A stretch of 46,489 bases of DNA, from the NCBI GenBank assembly GCA_037388825.1, contig JARRJV010000003.1:1-46489 (forward strand). The letters run 5' to 3'. The DNA is from Acidiferrobacteraceae bacterium. GTDB lineage: Bacteria; Pseudomonadota; Gammaproteobacteria; Acidiferrobacterales; JAJDNE01. The notes beneath the pieces are model-generated. The model had not been told where the DNA came from. It was given only the letters and a program-made list of their open reading frames with translations, and searched no databases. Made by a program: the position numbers and the translations under genes. Of this stretch, positions 20,846-30,101 are shown in pieces (within the stretch, counting starts at the first letter, position 1; every line of letters begins with the position of its first letter).

Positions 20846-22551
20846 GATTTCGCTTGGCCCGGTTTCATGGTGCCACCGTGCAGGGGCGTACCGCCGCCGG
20901 TGGTGAAGGGATGGGAGAGATATTCCGGTGGTTCCCGATGCAGGATCTGATACAGGTGGGTGAGGTGTGCGCGGTACAGGCGGTCGAAGTCGCTCACCGT
21001 TTCCGCCGGGTTTTCTCCACCGAACCACCAGAACCAGTCCGACCCCTCGCACACCGCCAGCTGCTGGTCCGCGGTCTCAAGGTGGTCACCCTCGAGCCCG
21101 CTGGCCACCGCCTCGTCAAAGGCGTGCTTGGCATCGCCCAGCATGTCCCAGCCGCGATTCTTGTCGTGCTCGCCGATCCAGGTGGAAAACGTTCCGTAGA
21201 CCCAACTTCCCGGGACCAGGTGCGGCAAACGGTTCGTTTCCAGTTTCTCATCCAGACATTCGGCAAATGTCGTGGGGCGAAGCTTCGGGTTTGTCGCCAG
21301 CGCCTGGTACAGCTCACTTAGAAAATGGAAACCGTTTTCGGGATAGTGTTCCCAGGCGTTCTCGCCATCGAGAATGATCGATACCACGCCTGGGGATCGG
21401 GAGGAAAAACTATCCGCGATATTCTCCAGGTGGTGCACCAGGTTGGCCACGGCATCGTTCGCCGCCCAGTCCGAAAAGACAAAACCAATCTGGTCGGACA
21501 AGCGGTCGTCGCGAAAGAAACACGCGATTTCGCCATCGTCGATGTGGTGTGGCTGGAACAGGTAGTGGCGCTCGGTTTCCGCCAGATCCTTTCCCAGGGC
21601 CGATACACTGTTATGCAGCACGCTCTCGCCGGTCGCGATCCACGAAAAGCCAAATTCCTCCATGAGACGAGCGGTGGCATCACTGACGCTGCCTTCCGAC
21701 GGCCAGCAGCCGCGGGGCTGGAATCCAAAATGTTTCTTGAAACAGTTGATCCCCCGCTCCATGTGCCAGCGTGCACGCGCCTCCCCGTTCGGATAGTCCT
21801 GCAAGGCGGGCAGTGGTGCTTCGGGCATGGCCTCCTGGGCACAGCCAATCTCAAGCATCAGCGGCACGATGGGGTGGGCATAGGGACTCATGGCCAGTTC
21901 GATCTGCCCACGTTCGGCCAGGGCCCGATAGCGCGGGACGATGGATGTGAGTATCTCGCCGATGATCTCGAGCAAGCCCAGCCGCTCGTGAATGGTATAA
22001 CGGCTACCCTTGTCCATCAGTTCCCGCACCCGGGGATCATTGCGCCGCACGGTTTCTCCCAGCCAGGCAAGGTGATACCAGACCAGCAGATCGGCGATGA
22101 ATTGATCGTCCACATAGTCCAGGCCATGCGGCATCTGGCAAAAATGTTGCGCCAGTTCGTGCAGACGCTGGTAGGCCGGAAAGCGCTGAATCATGCGATG
22201 CTCGTTGGCCCGCCCGCAGGCTGCGATGAGGGACTCCCGCTCGCCACGCTCGCCCGGTAACACGGGATCTGCCAGGGCGGCCAACAGAGGATCGCGGATG
22301 GCCGTCCCTTCCTCCCGCGCGGACTCCACCATGCGTGCATAGTCATCGATCTGGTCCAGCAGGACCGGCGCGAAATTCACCACCGCCTTCATGTCCGGCT
22401 GGTTCTCCAGATGCACGGCCATGTCGACGTAGTCCTTGATCGCGTGGAGATAGGTCCAGGGAAGGCGATAGGTATCGCGCACCAGATCCCGGTACTGGGG
22501 CTGGTGCATGTGCCAGCACAGCACCACCCGCAAGACGTTGTTAACCGACAT
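20842..22551 (-). CDS. GH57-family glycoside hydrolase (alpha-amylase-like)
   Basis: A 569-residue GH57 protein. Motif I is CWHMHQPQY at residues 12-20. The probable nucleophile is Glu286 in [11 protein letters not shown], and the acid/base Asp would lie in the motif IV region [11 protein letters not shown] near 348. The family includes alpha-amylases, amylopullulanases and 4-alpha-glucanotransferases, and assignment to one of these is not secure. There is no signal peptide, which fits an intracellular glycogen-degrading or trimming role. It overlaps the end of glgC by 11 bases and malQ by four, so the three are tightly coupled. It is only distantly similar to the other GH57 gene in this window. 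Confidence 0.9.
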   Translation of the reverse strand: MSVNNVLRVVLCWHMHQPQYRDLVRDTYRLPWTYLHAIKDYVDMAVHLENQPDMKAVVNFAPVLLDQIDDYARMVESAREEGTAIRDPLLAALADPVLPGERGERESLIAACGRANEHRMIQRFPAYQRLHELAQHFCQMPHGLDYVDDQFIADLLVWYHLAWLGETVRRNDPRVRELMDKGSRYTIHERLGLLEIIGEILTSIVPRYRALAERGQIELAMSPYAHPIVPLMLEIGCAQEAMPEAPLPALQDYPNGEARARWHMERGINCFKKHFGFQPRGCWPSEGSVSDATARLMEEFGFSWIATGESVLHNSVSALGKDLAETERHYLFQPHHIDDGEIACFFRDDRLSDQIGFVFSDWAANDAVANLVHHLENIADSFSSRSPGVVSIILDGENAWEHYPENGFHFLSELYQALATNPKLRPTTFAECLDEKLETNRLPHLVPGSWVYGTFSTWIGEHDKNRGWDMLGDAKHAFDEAVASGLEGDHLETADQQLAVCEGSDWFWWFGGENPAETVSDFDRLYRAHLTHLYQILHREPPEYLSHPFTTGGGTPLHGGTMKPGQAKS

Positions 22552-23806
22552 AGTGTTCTTCCATATCCAGCATGGCCGGTGTCACCAGCACGACGCCATG
22601 GGGGGTTACATAGAAACGCTTGGCGTCCTTCTCGGGATTTTCCCCGATCACCGTTCCTTGCGGCAGGATACAGCCCGAGTCGATCACGGCGCGCTGGATC
22701 CGGCAGTCCTTCCCGATCTGGACGCCCGGCAGGATTACGGACTCCGTAACGCTGGAATTGGAGTCGACCCGGACACTGGAAAACAGGACCGAGTGACGCA
22801 CGACCGAGCCACACACAATACAACCGCCGGACACCATGGAGTTGACTGCCAGACCCAGACGATCCGCGTCATCATAGATGAACTTCGCCGGGGGCAATTG
22901 CTCCTGATAGGTCCAGATGGGCCAGTCGGTATCGTAGATGTTCAGTTGCGGAACTGCGTCGGCCAGCTCCAGATTGGCCTGCCAAAAGGCGTCGACAGTC
23001 CCGACATCGCGCCAGTAGGCATGACGTCCGCTTTGTACGTCCCGGAATGGATACGCGAACACCCGATAGTTGTTGATGACGGCCGGAATAATGTTGTGAC
23101 CGAAATCATGGGCCGACATGGAATCTGTATGGTCTTTCTGCAACTGCTCGAACAGAAAAGCGGTATTGAATACGTAGATCCCCATGGAGGCGAGTGACAT
23201 CTCATCATTACCGGGAATCGACTCGGGTTCCTCCGGCTTCTCGTCGAAGCGCACGATACGTCCACCCTCCACCACTTTCATGATGCCGAAGGACTTGGCA
23301 TTGCCGATAGGCACCTCGATGCAGCCGACCGTCATGTCCGCCTGCTGGTCCACATGGAACGCGATCATGGGGCCATAGTCCATCTTGTATATGTGGTCGC
23401 CGGCCAGCACCAGAACGAACTCCGGCTCGTGCGCGCGGATGATATCGATGTTCTGATAGATCGCGTCCGCGGTACCGGCGTACCAGGACGACTCCACCCG
23501 CTGTTGCGCGGGCAACAGTTCCACGAATTCGTCCACCTCGGCGCGCAGGAAACTCCAGCCCTGCTGGATGTGCTTGATCAGGGAGTGTGCCTTGTACTGG
23601 GTAAGTACACCGATCCGCCGAATACCGGAATTGATGCAGTTGGACAGGGGAAAATCGATGATGCGAAATTTGCCGCCAAAGGGTACCGCCGGTTTGGCGC
23701 GCCAATCGGTCAACGCCCTCAGCCTTGATCCCCGGCCACCGGCGAGAATCAGTGCAAGGGTATCGCGGGTCAGTCGGCTTACGTAACGTTGACGGCGCAC
23801 ACACAT
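22541..23806 (-). CDS. glgC: Glucose-1-phosphate adenylyltransferase
   Basis: GlgC makes ADP-glucose from ATP and glucose 1-phosphate and is the usual control point of glycogen synthesis. The 421-residue protein has the nucleotide loop [16 protein letters not shown], the Lys in [11 protein letters not shown], the [20 protein letters not shown] segment, ADHIYKMDY, and a C-terminal left-handed beta-helix ([14 protein letters not shown]). The ATG at 23806 is chosen; a TTG at 23830 is the alternative. It is the first gene of the minus-strand glycogen unit and diverges from glgA across 131 bases. Confidence 0.96.
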   Translation of the reverse strand: MCVRRQRYVSRLTRDTLALILAGGRGSRLRALTDWRAKPAVPFGGKFRIIDFPLSNCINSGIRRIGVLTQYKAHSLIKHIQQGWSFLRAEVDEFVELLPAQQRVESSWYAGTADAIYQNIDIIRAHEPEFVLVLAGDHIYKMDYGPMIAFHVDQQADMTVGCIEVPIGNAKSFGIMKVVEGGRIVRFDEKPEEPESIPGNDEMSLASMGIYVFNTAFLFEQLQKDHTDSMSAHDFGHNIIPAVINNYRVFAYPFRDVQSGRHAYWRDVGTVDAFWQANLELADAVPQLNIYDTDWPIWTYQEQLPPAKFIYDDADRLGLAVNSMVSGGCIVCGSVVRHSVLFSSVRVDSNSSVTESVILPGVQIGKDCRIQRAVIDSGCILPQGTVIGENPEKDAKRFYVTPHGVVLVTPAMLDMEEHYVG

Positions 23807-23937
23807 GGGTACTCTCTGGGGACCAAGCAATTCTAGGAATTCGGGTTGACTTTATTATTGCGCAAGATCAAGTTTAGGGCTCGAAAAAAATTCAATTCGG
23901 TATCTTTGCCGGAAGTCGATCCGGATCCGTCCCTATC
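23807..23937. promoter_or_regulatory. Divergent control region between glgC and glgA
   Basis: This 131-base AT-rich spacer must hold the promoters of both glycogen arms. A good -35 hexamer, TTGACT, lies at 23846-23851 on the plus strand, but the best -10-like sequences downstream of it (around AAGTTT at 23870) are poor. A run of A's follows at about 23885. No operator could be recognised with confidence. Confidence 0.4.
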
Positions 23938-25395
23938 ATGACCCGCATTTTATTTCCCGTCAGCGAGGCCTACCCGCTCATGAAGACTGGCGGCCTGGGA
24001 GACGTCGCGGGGGCGCTGCCGCCGGCGCTGAAGGCCCTGGGCGCGGACGTGCGCATACTCATGCCCGCCTATCGGGACAGTCTGAAAAGGGCAGGCAAGA
24101 CCCGCAAACGCATCAGTTTCCACGTCCCGGAGCACGATGCCACCGTGACCTTGCGGGAAACGAAGCTGCCGGGGACCGAGGTCAGGGTGTGGCTGTTGGA
24201 CTTCCCACCGGCCTTCGACCGCAGCGGAAATCCTTACCACGACGAGCACGGCCGACCGTGGCGCGACAACGCCTACCGTTTCGCCCTGTTGTCGCGCGTG
24301 GCAGCGACCGTGGCCCTCGGTGGTGCGGGAATGAAGTGGCGCGCCGACTTGGTGCATTGCCATGACTGGCAGACGGCGCTCGTCCCGGCCCTGCTCGCGC
24401 AGGAACCGGCCCGACCCGCGACCGTATTCACTATTCACAATCTTGCCTACCAGGGAGTGTTTCCCCGCTTTACCTTTGATTCCCTGCGACTGCCGGAATC
24501 GCTCTGGAGTCCGGAGGCACTCGAGTACCACGGGGACATGTCGTTCATCAAGGGCGGAATCGCGTTCGCCGACCTGGTCACCACGGTCAGTCCCCGGTAC
24601 GCGACCGAAATCCAGACGCCCGCCTTTGGTCATGGGCTGGACGGCTTGCTGCGACACCGTGCCGACCGGCTGATTGGCATTCTCAATGGAATCGACGAAA
24701 CCAGTTGGGACCCGAAGACCGATCCGCTCATCCGGCACCACTACGACAGCCACTCCTTCGCTCGCAAAAAGGGGAACAAGGCATCACTGCAAAAGGAAAT
24801 GGGGCTGCCCCAGGAGCCCGAGATCCCGCTCATCGGGATGATCTCCCGGCTCGCCGAACAAAAAGGAATCGATCTGGTACTGGACGCACTGCCACAGCTT
24901 CGCGACCAGTCCTGGCAATTGGTCATCCTGGGCAGCGGGGAGCCGGACTACGAAGCCAGCCTGCGTCGCCTGGCCAGGACCAGCGGCGATCGGGTTGCGG
25001 TGCGAATCGGCTATGACGAAAGCCTGGCCCATCAAATCGAGGCCGGAGCCGACCTGTTTCTGATGCCCTCACGCTTCGAGCCCTGCGGACTGAACCAGAT
25101 GTACAGCCTGCGATTTGGCACCGTCCCCGTCGTCCATCGGGTGGGCGGTCTTGCCGATACCGTGGTCGATACCGAAGACGCCACCATCACCGCGGGGACG
25201 GCCACGGGGTTTGTATTTGACGGCGCGACGCCGACTGCCCTGGTTTCGGCGGTTTCCCGTGCGATCTTGTACTACGAGCAAAAGAAGGTCTGGCGAAAAA
25301 TCGCCTTAACGGGAATGAAACAGTCCTTTTCCTGGCGCACCAGCGCGGAACAATATATGCACCATTATCGCACCCTGTCGAAGGGACAGCGGTAA
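23938..25395 (+). CDS. glgA: Glycogen synthase (ADP-glucose, GT5)
   Basis: GlgA extends alpha-1,4-glucan with ADP-glucose. The protein has 485 residues, normal for the family. The substrate-binding KTGGLGDVAGALP lies at residues 17-29, HDWQTALVPALL near 141, TIHNLAYQGVFP near 165, and the C-terminal GT-B motif SRFEPCGLNQMYSLRFG near 378, where the Glu is catalytic. It diverges from glgC. The DUF4912 gene follows after 92 bases and has its own promoter-like sequence. Confidence 0.97.
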   Translation: MTRILFPVSEAYPLMKTGGLGDVAGALPPALKALGADVRILMPAYRDSLKRAGKTRKRISFHVPEHDATVTLRETKLPGTEVRVWLLDFPPAFDRSGNPYHDEHGRPWRDNAYRFALLSRVAATVALGGAGMKWRADLVHCHDWQTALVPALLAQEPARPATVFTIHNLAYQGVFPRFTFDSLRLPESLWSPEALEYHGDMSFIKGGIAFADLVTTVSPRYATEIQTPAFGHGLDGLLRHRADRLIGILNGIDETSWDPKTDPLIRHHYDSHSFARKKGNKASLQKEMGLPQEPEIPLIGMISRLAEQKGIDLVLDALPQLRDQSWQLVILGSGEPDYEASLRRLARTSGDRVAVRIGYDESLAHQIEAGADLFLMPSRFEPCGLNQMYSLRFGTVPVVHRVGGLADTVVDTEDATITAGTATGFVFDGATPTALVSAVSRAILYYEQKKVWRKIALTGMKQSFSWRTSAEQYMHHYRTLSKGQR

Positions 25396-25412
25396 CACCA
25401 AGGGCGTATAAT
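25383..25412 (+). promoter_or_regulatory. Candidate promoter for the DUF4912-GH57 pair
   Basis: A perfect -10 hexamer TATAAT lies at 25407-25412, preceded by GGGACA at 25383-25388 with an 18-base spacer. The -35 part falls inside the end of glgA. Transcription from here would give a leader of about 70 bases before the DUF4912 start. Confidence 0.5.
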
Positions 25413-25487
25413 GATTTTGGTGGCGGAAAAACGGCTATCAGGTCCCGGGTACGGGAATTGCTAGCGATGCAGGTAATGGAGGTCCAA

Positions 25488-26246
25488 ATGAAAGAGATGA
25501 CCGTGAAAGAGTTGCGCGAACGGGCGCGAGAGTTGGGCATCGTCGGCTTTAGCAAGCTGCGCAAGGAGGAATTGCTGGCTGCCATCACCGAGATCGAATC
25601 GGAATCGACGACAGCGGCGCCGGAAACGGAAGCGCCTGTTGCCACGGAGGCGAGCGCCATTGCCGACGTGGAACAGCATATCGAGGAAACCAAGTACCAT
25701 ACCGGCGCCCCGGCGACCAGCTATGCGCCGGATCTGGGCGAGGACATCGACTCGCTACCCCCTCTCCGGGGAGAGCCGCGGATCGTGTTACTCGCGCAGA
25801 AACCGGGCGTGCTACACGCCTACTGGTATGTCAGCCCGGGGCATCGCGCGAACCAGCCTGACCTGCGGCTGCGACTTGGCCTCATGTACGACCGTGATTT
25901 CCACGTGAAAGAAGAAATCGCCATTCCCTCCGATCAGGGTACCTGGTATTTCCATGTGGACCAGAGCTGGCACCCGGCAACCATCTATGTCCAGCTGGGT
26001 CACTACGATGAACAGGGCAAGTTCATCATCGCAATTCGGCGCGGGATTGTCCGCCTGCCGCGTGTACTGGACTATACCGGTCTGGGCGTGAACTGGGCGC
26101 TGAATCCGGAAGAGTTTGAACGGGCACGTTCCACCAGCGGGATGCTTGGCTCCCACGCACCGGGCCGTTGGCCCCAGGGCCCATCCAGCTATGAACTCGT
26201 CAGCAGCCATATCGTGTCGAGCGAGAGCTCGATGCGCCGGGGCTAG
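25488..26246 (+). CDS. DUF4912 protein with an N-terminal Rho_N/SAP-like motif
   Basis: The 252-residue protein has three parts. Residues 1-33 (MTVKELRERARELGIVGFS, then LRKEELLAAI) match the helix-extension-helix pattern of Rho N-terminal, SAP and LEM motifs, which usually bind nucleic acid. Residues 36-70 are rich in Thr, Glu and Ala and probably disordered. Residues 85-200 form the DUF4912 domain, with RIVLLAQKPGVLHAYWYVS and YVQLGHYDEQGKF, a beta-sandwich-like pattern. The ATG at 25488 follows GGAGG by five bases. DUF4912 genes are often found beside GH57 branching enzymes, as here, so a carbohydrate-related role is likely; no activity is established. Confidence 0.85.
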   Translation: MKEMTVKELRERARELGIVGFSKLRKEELLAAITEIESESTTAAPETEAPVATEASAIADVEQHIEETKYHTGAPATSYAPDLGEDIDSLPPLRGEPRIVLLAQKPGVLHAYWYVSPGHRANQPDLRLRLGLMYDRDFHVKEEIAIPSDQGTWYFHVDQSWHPATIYVQLGHYDEQGKFIIAIRRGIVRLPRVLDYTGLGVNWALNPEEFERARSTSGMLGSHAPGRWPQGPSSYELVSSHIVSSESSMRRG

Positions 26247-26255
26247 GGACCCGGC

Positions 26256-27851
26256 TTGAATCCCAAGGGATATCTTTCGCTCGTTCTGCACGCGCACCTG
26301 CCCTTCGTCCATCACCCGGAATACGAGCACTTCCTGGAAGAAGACTGGCTGTTCGAGGCGCTGACCGAGACCTACCTTCCTTTGCTGGAAGTGTTCGAAG
26401 GCATGCAGTACGACGGCGTGTACTTCCGCATCACCATGTCCCTGACGCCGCCGCTGCTGTCCATGATGACGGATCCTTTGCTGCAGCAACGCTATGTCCG
26501 TTATCTGGACGAGCGGATCAAGGCATTGGAAGGCGAACGCAAGCGGACGAACGGAGACCCCTACTTTCAACCCGTAGTCGAGTACTACCAGAACCGTTTT
26601 CACGAACTGCGCGACCGCTACGTGAATCGCTATCAATGCGACGTTGCCGGCGCGTTCCGGCGCGTCATGGAGAGCGGCTCCCTGGAGATCATCACCTGCG
26701 GCGCGACCCATGGATATTTCCCGCTCCTGGCCCCGGAAGAAGAAAGTCTTTATGCGCAAATCTCCATGGCCGTGCGCACCCACGAGCGGATTCTGGGTCG
26801 CCGCCCGACGGGCATCTGGTTGCCGGAATGCGGCTATACCCCGGGTGTGGACCGCATCCTGAACGAGTTCGGGATCGACTTCTTTTTCCTGGACTCCCAC
26901 GGTGTGCTCGACGCCGAGCCGCAGCCACGCTACGGCGTGCACCGACCTATACGTACCCCCGGTGGCCCGGCGGCCTTCGGCCGCGACTACGAGTCCTCGA
27001 AACAGGTCTGGTCGGCGGAGGAAGGCTACCCCGGAGACCCGGTCTACCGCGAGTTCTACCGCGACGCCGGATTCGACGTCGACGCCCCCCACATGGAGCC
27101 CTTGCGCCACGCGGGCATCAAGACCTTCACCGGGCTCAAGTACTTCCGCATCACCGGCAAGGGCGACTACAAGGAGCCCTATCACCCGGGATGGGCGCGA
27201 GATCGGGCAGCGGAACATGCCGGCCACTTCCTGTTCAACCGCCAGCAACAGGTGAAATGGCTCGCCTCCCAGTTCGATCGCCCGCCCATCGTGGTCGCCC
27301 CGTACGACGCCGAGTTGTTCGGTCACTGGTGGTACGAAGGCCCCCAATGGATCGACTTTCTGTTCCGCAAGATGGCCTTCGATCAGGACGACATCCGCCC
27401 AATCACGCCGCGCGAGTACCTGGACTCGTTCGGCGACCTGGATACGGCGCAACCACCGGAATGCAGCTGGGGCGCGGGTGGATACAACGAGGTCTGGCTG
27501 AACGGCAGCAACGACTGGATCTATCCCTACCTGCACGAGGATGCCGAACGCATGAGTACGCTGGTGCACCGCTTTCCGGATGCCGACGGGGATCGTCGCT
27601 GGGCCCTGGACCAGGCCGCCCGGGAACTGCTGCTGGCACAATCCAGCGACTGGGCCTTCATCATGAAGACGGCCACCAGCGTGGAGTATGCCGTGCGCCG
27701 AACCAAGACCCATCTCCACCGATTCCAGCGCTGCGCCGACATGGCGGAGTCCGGCCACTACGACCACGACTATCTGCGCGCCATTGGTGAGCGGGACTCC
27801 CTGTTTCCGGATATGGACTACCGGATCTTCCGCCGCGGTCCCTGGATCTAG
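26256..27851 (+). CDS. GH57-family 1,4-alpha-glucan branching enzyme
   Basis: The enzyme makes alpha-1,6 branches in glycogen. The 531-residue length and motifs match the GH57 branching-enzyme group (with a C-terminal DUF1957 region): LHAHLPFVHHPEYEHF at the N-terminus, nucleophile Glu191 in WLPECGYTPG, acid/base Asp351 in APYDAELFGHWW, and the C-terminal SSDWAFIMKTATSVEYA helix bundle. The start is TTG at 26256, ten bases after the DUF4912 stop; the first ATG downstream would remove the catalytic barrel's first strand. With no GH13-type glgB in the block, this is probably the working branching enzyme. It converges on the DUF4440 pseudogene. Confidence 0.93.
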   Translation: MNPKGYLSLVLHAHLPFVHHPEYEHFLEEDWLFEALTETYLPLLEVFEGMQYDGVYFRITMSLTPPLLSMMTDPLLQQRYVRYLDERIKALEGERKRTNGDPYFQPVVEYYQNRFHELRDRYVNRYQCDVAGAFRRVMESGSLEIITCGATHGYFPLLAPEEESLYAQISMAVRTHERILGRRPTGIWLPECGYTPGVDRILNEFGIDFFFLDSHGVLDAEPQPRYGVHRPIRTPGGPAAFGRDYESSKQVWSAEEGYPGDPVYREFYRDAGFDVDAPHMEPLRHAGIKTFTGLKYFRITGKGDYKEPYHPGWARDRAAEHAGHFLFNRQQQVKWLASQFDRPPIVVAPYDAELFGHWWYEGPQWIDFLFRKMAFDQDDIRPITPREYLDSFGDLDTAQPPECSWGAGGYNEVWLNGSNDWIYPYLHEDAERMSTLVHRFPDADGDRRWALDQAARELLLAQSSDWAFIMKTATSVEYAVRRTKTHLHRFQRCADMAESGHYDHDYLRAIGERDSLFPDMDYRIFRRGPWI

Positions 27852-27872
27852 TGCGGGCTTCGCGCGTGTAGT

Positions 27873-28250
27873 CTACTCCGCGGGGACGAGCGCCCGGCCC
27901 TGGTGATACAGAATCTTCCAGCGCCCTCCAACCCGCTTCCAGATCGAGTGCCGCATGGTATGGACGGGCTCGCTACCGCGGGGCCGACGAATCAGCTGAT
28001 AGTTCACAAGTGCGACGTCGGGATCCAGCCAGCGAGCAGTGAAACCCGTGATGGTGCACGGGTCGATACTGCCAGCGGTGACGGCAGCGATCGTCTGCTG
28101 GCGATCGTAGATGCGACCCGATGCGCCGTACTCGACGTATCCCTCAGACAGCACGTCCTCGAGTTATTCGGGCGAGGCCCGCAGCGCCGGAGTCAGGAGG
28201 CTGTTCTCCAGATCCAGAAGTTCGTTTTCTTCGGCCGCTGAGAGGTTCAT
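27873..28250 (-). pseudogene. SnoaL/DUF4440-type (NTF2-like) gene interrupted by an in-frame TAA
   Basis: Reading from the ATG at 28250, 28 codons encode a typical N-terminal helix (LSAAEENELLDLENSL... ending ASPE), then TAA at 28164-28166, then the same frame continues as LEDVLSEGYVEYGASGRIYD and runs to a TAG at 27873. The join fits the family without any insertion or deletion, so one base change (most simply CAA to TAA) explains it. The second part could be reinitiated at a GTG at 28154. The fold is a small alpha-beta cone found in ketosteroid isomerase-like and DUF4440 proteins; function is unknown. It could be a recent pseudogene, a sequencing error, or suppressed readthrough. Confidence 0.8.
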
Positions 28251-28455
28251 CGGCCCCACTGTATCAGACACCGGCTTCCTCACCCTACGGCGCGCCGAAC
28301 GCCGCCGCGGAAACCAGTTCGCTCCGGATACGATCGGGATGCAGGACAATGCTTCGGCCTTTATTCGATTTTCACACAGCTTCCGCTTCCGTGTACTTTT
28401 CCCGCGACAGACGTATCCTAGGGAACCTGTCTTCCTCCGCCGGAGCGGGATCGGT

Positions 28456-29184
28456 ATGTCTGCCGCTATAGCTCATGACGAATTCGCCGTCCGTTGCCGT
28501 GGCATTAGCAAGGCCTACGGCAGCGGTGCCGCAAGGGTGCCGGCCCTGCGCGGCGTCGATCTGGACGTGCGCCGTGGCGAGCTACTGATGGTGGCTGGTC
28601 CCTCCGGCTGCGGCAAGACGACATTCCTGTCGATACTCTCGGGTCTGCTCGATCAGGACGAAGGGCAGTGCGAGGTGTTGGGGCGCGAACCTGCCAGGAT
28701 GGATGCCGACCAACGCGACCGTTTTCGCGGCGAGTCCATCGGGTTCGTGTTCCAGGCATTCAATCTCCTGCCGGCGCTCAGCGCGGTCGACAACATCTCC
28801 GTACCTCTCGTCATCGGCGGCATGCCGCGCAAACAGGCCGTGGAGCGTTCACTTGACCTGCTCGATCAGGTTGGCCTCAGGCCTCGTGGTGACCGGCGGC
28901 CGGGCCAGTTGAGTGGGGGCGAACAGCAACGTATCGCCATCGCCCGCGCGCTGATTCACAGCCCTCGCCTCATCGTTTGCGACGAACCCACCAGCAATCT
29001 TGATCATCATACGGGACGGGAAATGATGTCTCTGCTTCGTGGGCTCACCGCGCAGGCCGGCAATACGCTCATCATCGTTACCCACGATGACCGCATCCTG
29101 AAGTTCGCGGACCGCATCGCGCATATGGATGATGGCCGCATCGTGGGAATCGATGACCAGGAAAACCGGGCTCCGGACTCATGA
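28456..29184 (+). CDS. ABC transporter ATP-binding protein (DevA/LolD/MacB type)
   Basis: A 242-residue ATPase with complete motifs: Walker A GPSGCGKTT near residue 50, Q-loop FVFQAFNLLPALS near 97, signature LSGGEQQRIAIARALI near 154, Walker B LIVCDEPTSNLD near 174, and the switch His in IVTHDDR. The sequence belongs to the LolD/MacB/DevA group that powers FtsX-like permeases without moving substrate through the membrane domain. The ATG at 28456 is the first one that fits the family N-terminus. It is the first gene of a coupled three-gene exporter operon, overlapping the next gene as ATGA. Confidence 0.93.
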   Translation: MSAAIAHDEFAVRCRGISKAYGSGAARVPALRGVDLDVRRGELLMVAGPSGCGKTTFLSILSGLLDQDEGQCEVLGREPARMDADQRDRFRGESIGFVFQAFNLLPALSAVDNISVPLVIGGMPRKQAVERSLDLLDQVGLRPRGDRRPGQLSGGEQQRIAIARALIHSPRLIVCDEPTSNLDHHTGREMMSLLRGLTAQAGNTLIIVTHDDRILKFADRIAHMDDGRIVGIDDQENRAPDS

Positions 29185-30101
29185 ACCGCGCTTATCTCGT
29201 TCCGGGCCTGGCCGCGTTGGGCCTGTGTCTGGCCATCGGTGTTGCCGTATACAGCAATGCACCGAGCCGGGTCCAGGCCCAGGGGATCGCGCCGTTCAAC
29301 CCACCCTATTCCTCGGCCGTCGCCGGTGCTGGCATCGTCGAGGCGAGCACGGGCAACATCGCCATTGGCACTCCGGTCGCCGGTATTGTAGCCAAGCTCT
29401 ACATAGAGGTAGGAGACCAGGTGCAGCAGGGTGACCCGCTGTTCACCATTGATGATCGCGCCCTGCACGCACAGTTGCGCACCGCAACCGCCCGCGTGCA
29501 GGAAGCCGCCGCTGCACTGCGCAAGCCAAAACACCGGCTTGCCAATGCGAACAGACTGGTCCGGCACGATCCCAGCGCGATCAGCGCTCAGGGCCTGAGC
29601 GATCTGCGCGACGAGACCGCGCAGGCGGAGGCGACACTGGCGCTGGCACGGGCGCAGCAGGCCCAAATCGAAGTCGATATCGAACGTCATACGGTGCGCG
29701 CGCCAGTGGCGGGCAGGATCCTGCGACAACACCTGCGCGTGGGCGAGTACCTCGGCGACGGAGCAGTTTCACCCCCGCTGTTGTTGCTCGGCGGCACCGA
29801 CCGCCTGTACGTGCGCGTAGACGTCGACGAACACGATGCCTGGCGCGTGCGTCCCGGCGCCGCGGCTATTACCTATGTGCGCGGGCAACCACAACTGAAC
29901 ACGCCCCTGCACTACGAATACACCGAACCGTACATGGTACCCAAAACCTCGCTCACCGGCCTGAGTACCGAACGGACCGATACCCGCGTCCTGCAGGTGC
30001 TGTACAGCTTCAAACACGGTGCACTGCCGGTCCATATCGGGCAGCAGCTGGATGTCTATATCGATGCGTCCGCCGCGGGTGGCGCGAAACCGGGCCGATA
30101 G
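29181..30101 (+). CDS. HlyD-family periplasmic adaptor (DevB-like)
   Basis: A 306-residue membrane-fusion protein. Residues 5-27 are a single membrane anchor. The biotinyl-lipoyl-like domain is split around a coiled-coil hairpin: PVAGIVAKLYIEVGDQVQQG near residues 60-79 and TVRAPVAGRILRQHLRVGEY near 172-191, with helical segments between. The hairpin is short, which suggests a compact assembly. Such adaptors connect an inner-membrane permease to a TolC-type outer-membrane channel; no channel gene is nearby, so a TolC encoded elsewhere would be needed. It is coupled to both neighbours by overlapping stop and start codons. Confidence 0.9.
   Translation: MNRAYLVPGLAALGLCLAIGVAVYSNAPSRVQAQGIAPFNPPYSSAVAGAGIVEASTGNIAIGTPVAGIVAKLYIEVGDQVQQGDPLFTIDDRALHAQLRTATARVQEAAAALRKPKHRLANANRLVRHDPSAISAQGLSDLRDETAQAEATLALARAQQAQIEVDIERHTVRAPVAGRILRQHLRVGEYLGDGAVSPPLLLLGGTDRLYVRVDVDEHDAWRVRPGAAAITYVRGQPQLNTPLHYEYTEPYMVPKTSLTGLSTERTDTRVLQVLYSFKHGALPVHIGQQLDVYIDASAAGGAKPGR

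Noticed and set aside
25812-27767. A 651-codon open frame antisense to the GH57 branching enzyme
   Set aside because: The sense strand has an intact GH57 protein with catalytic residues; the antisense product has no recognisable motif.
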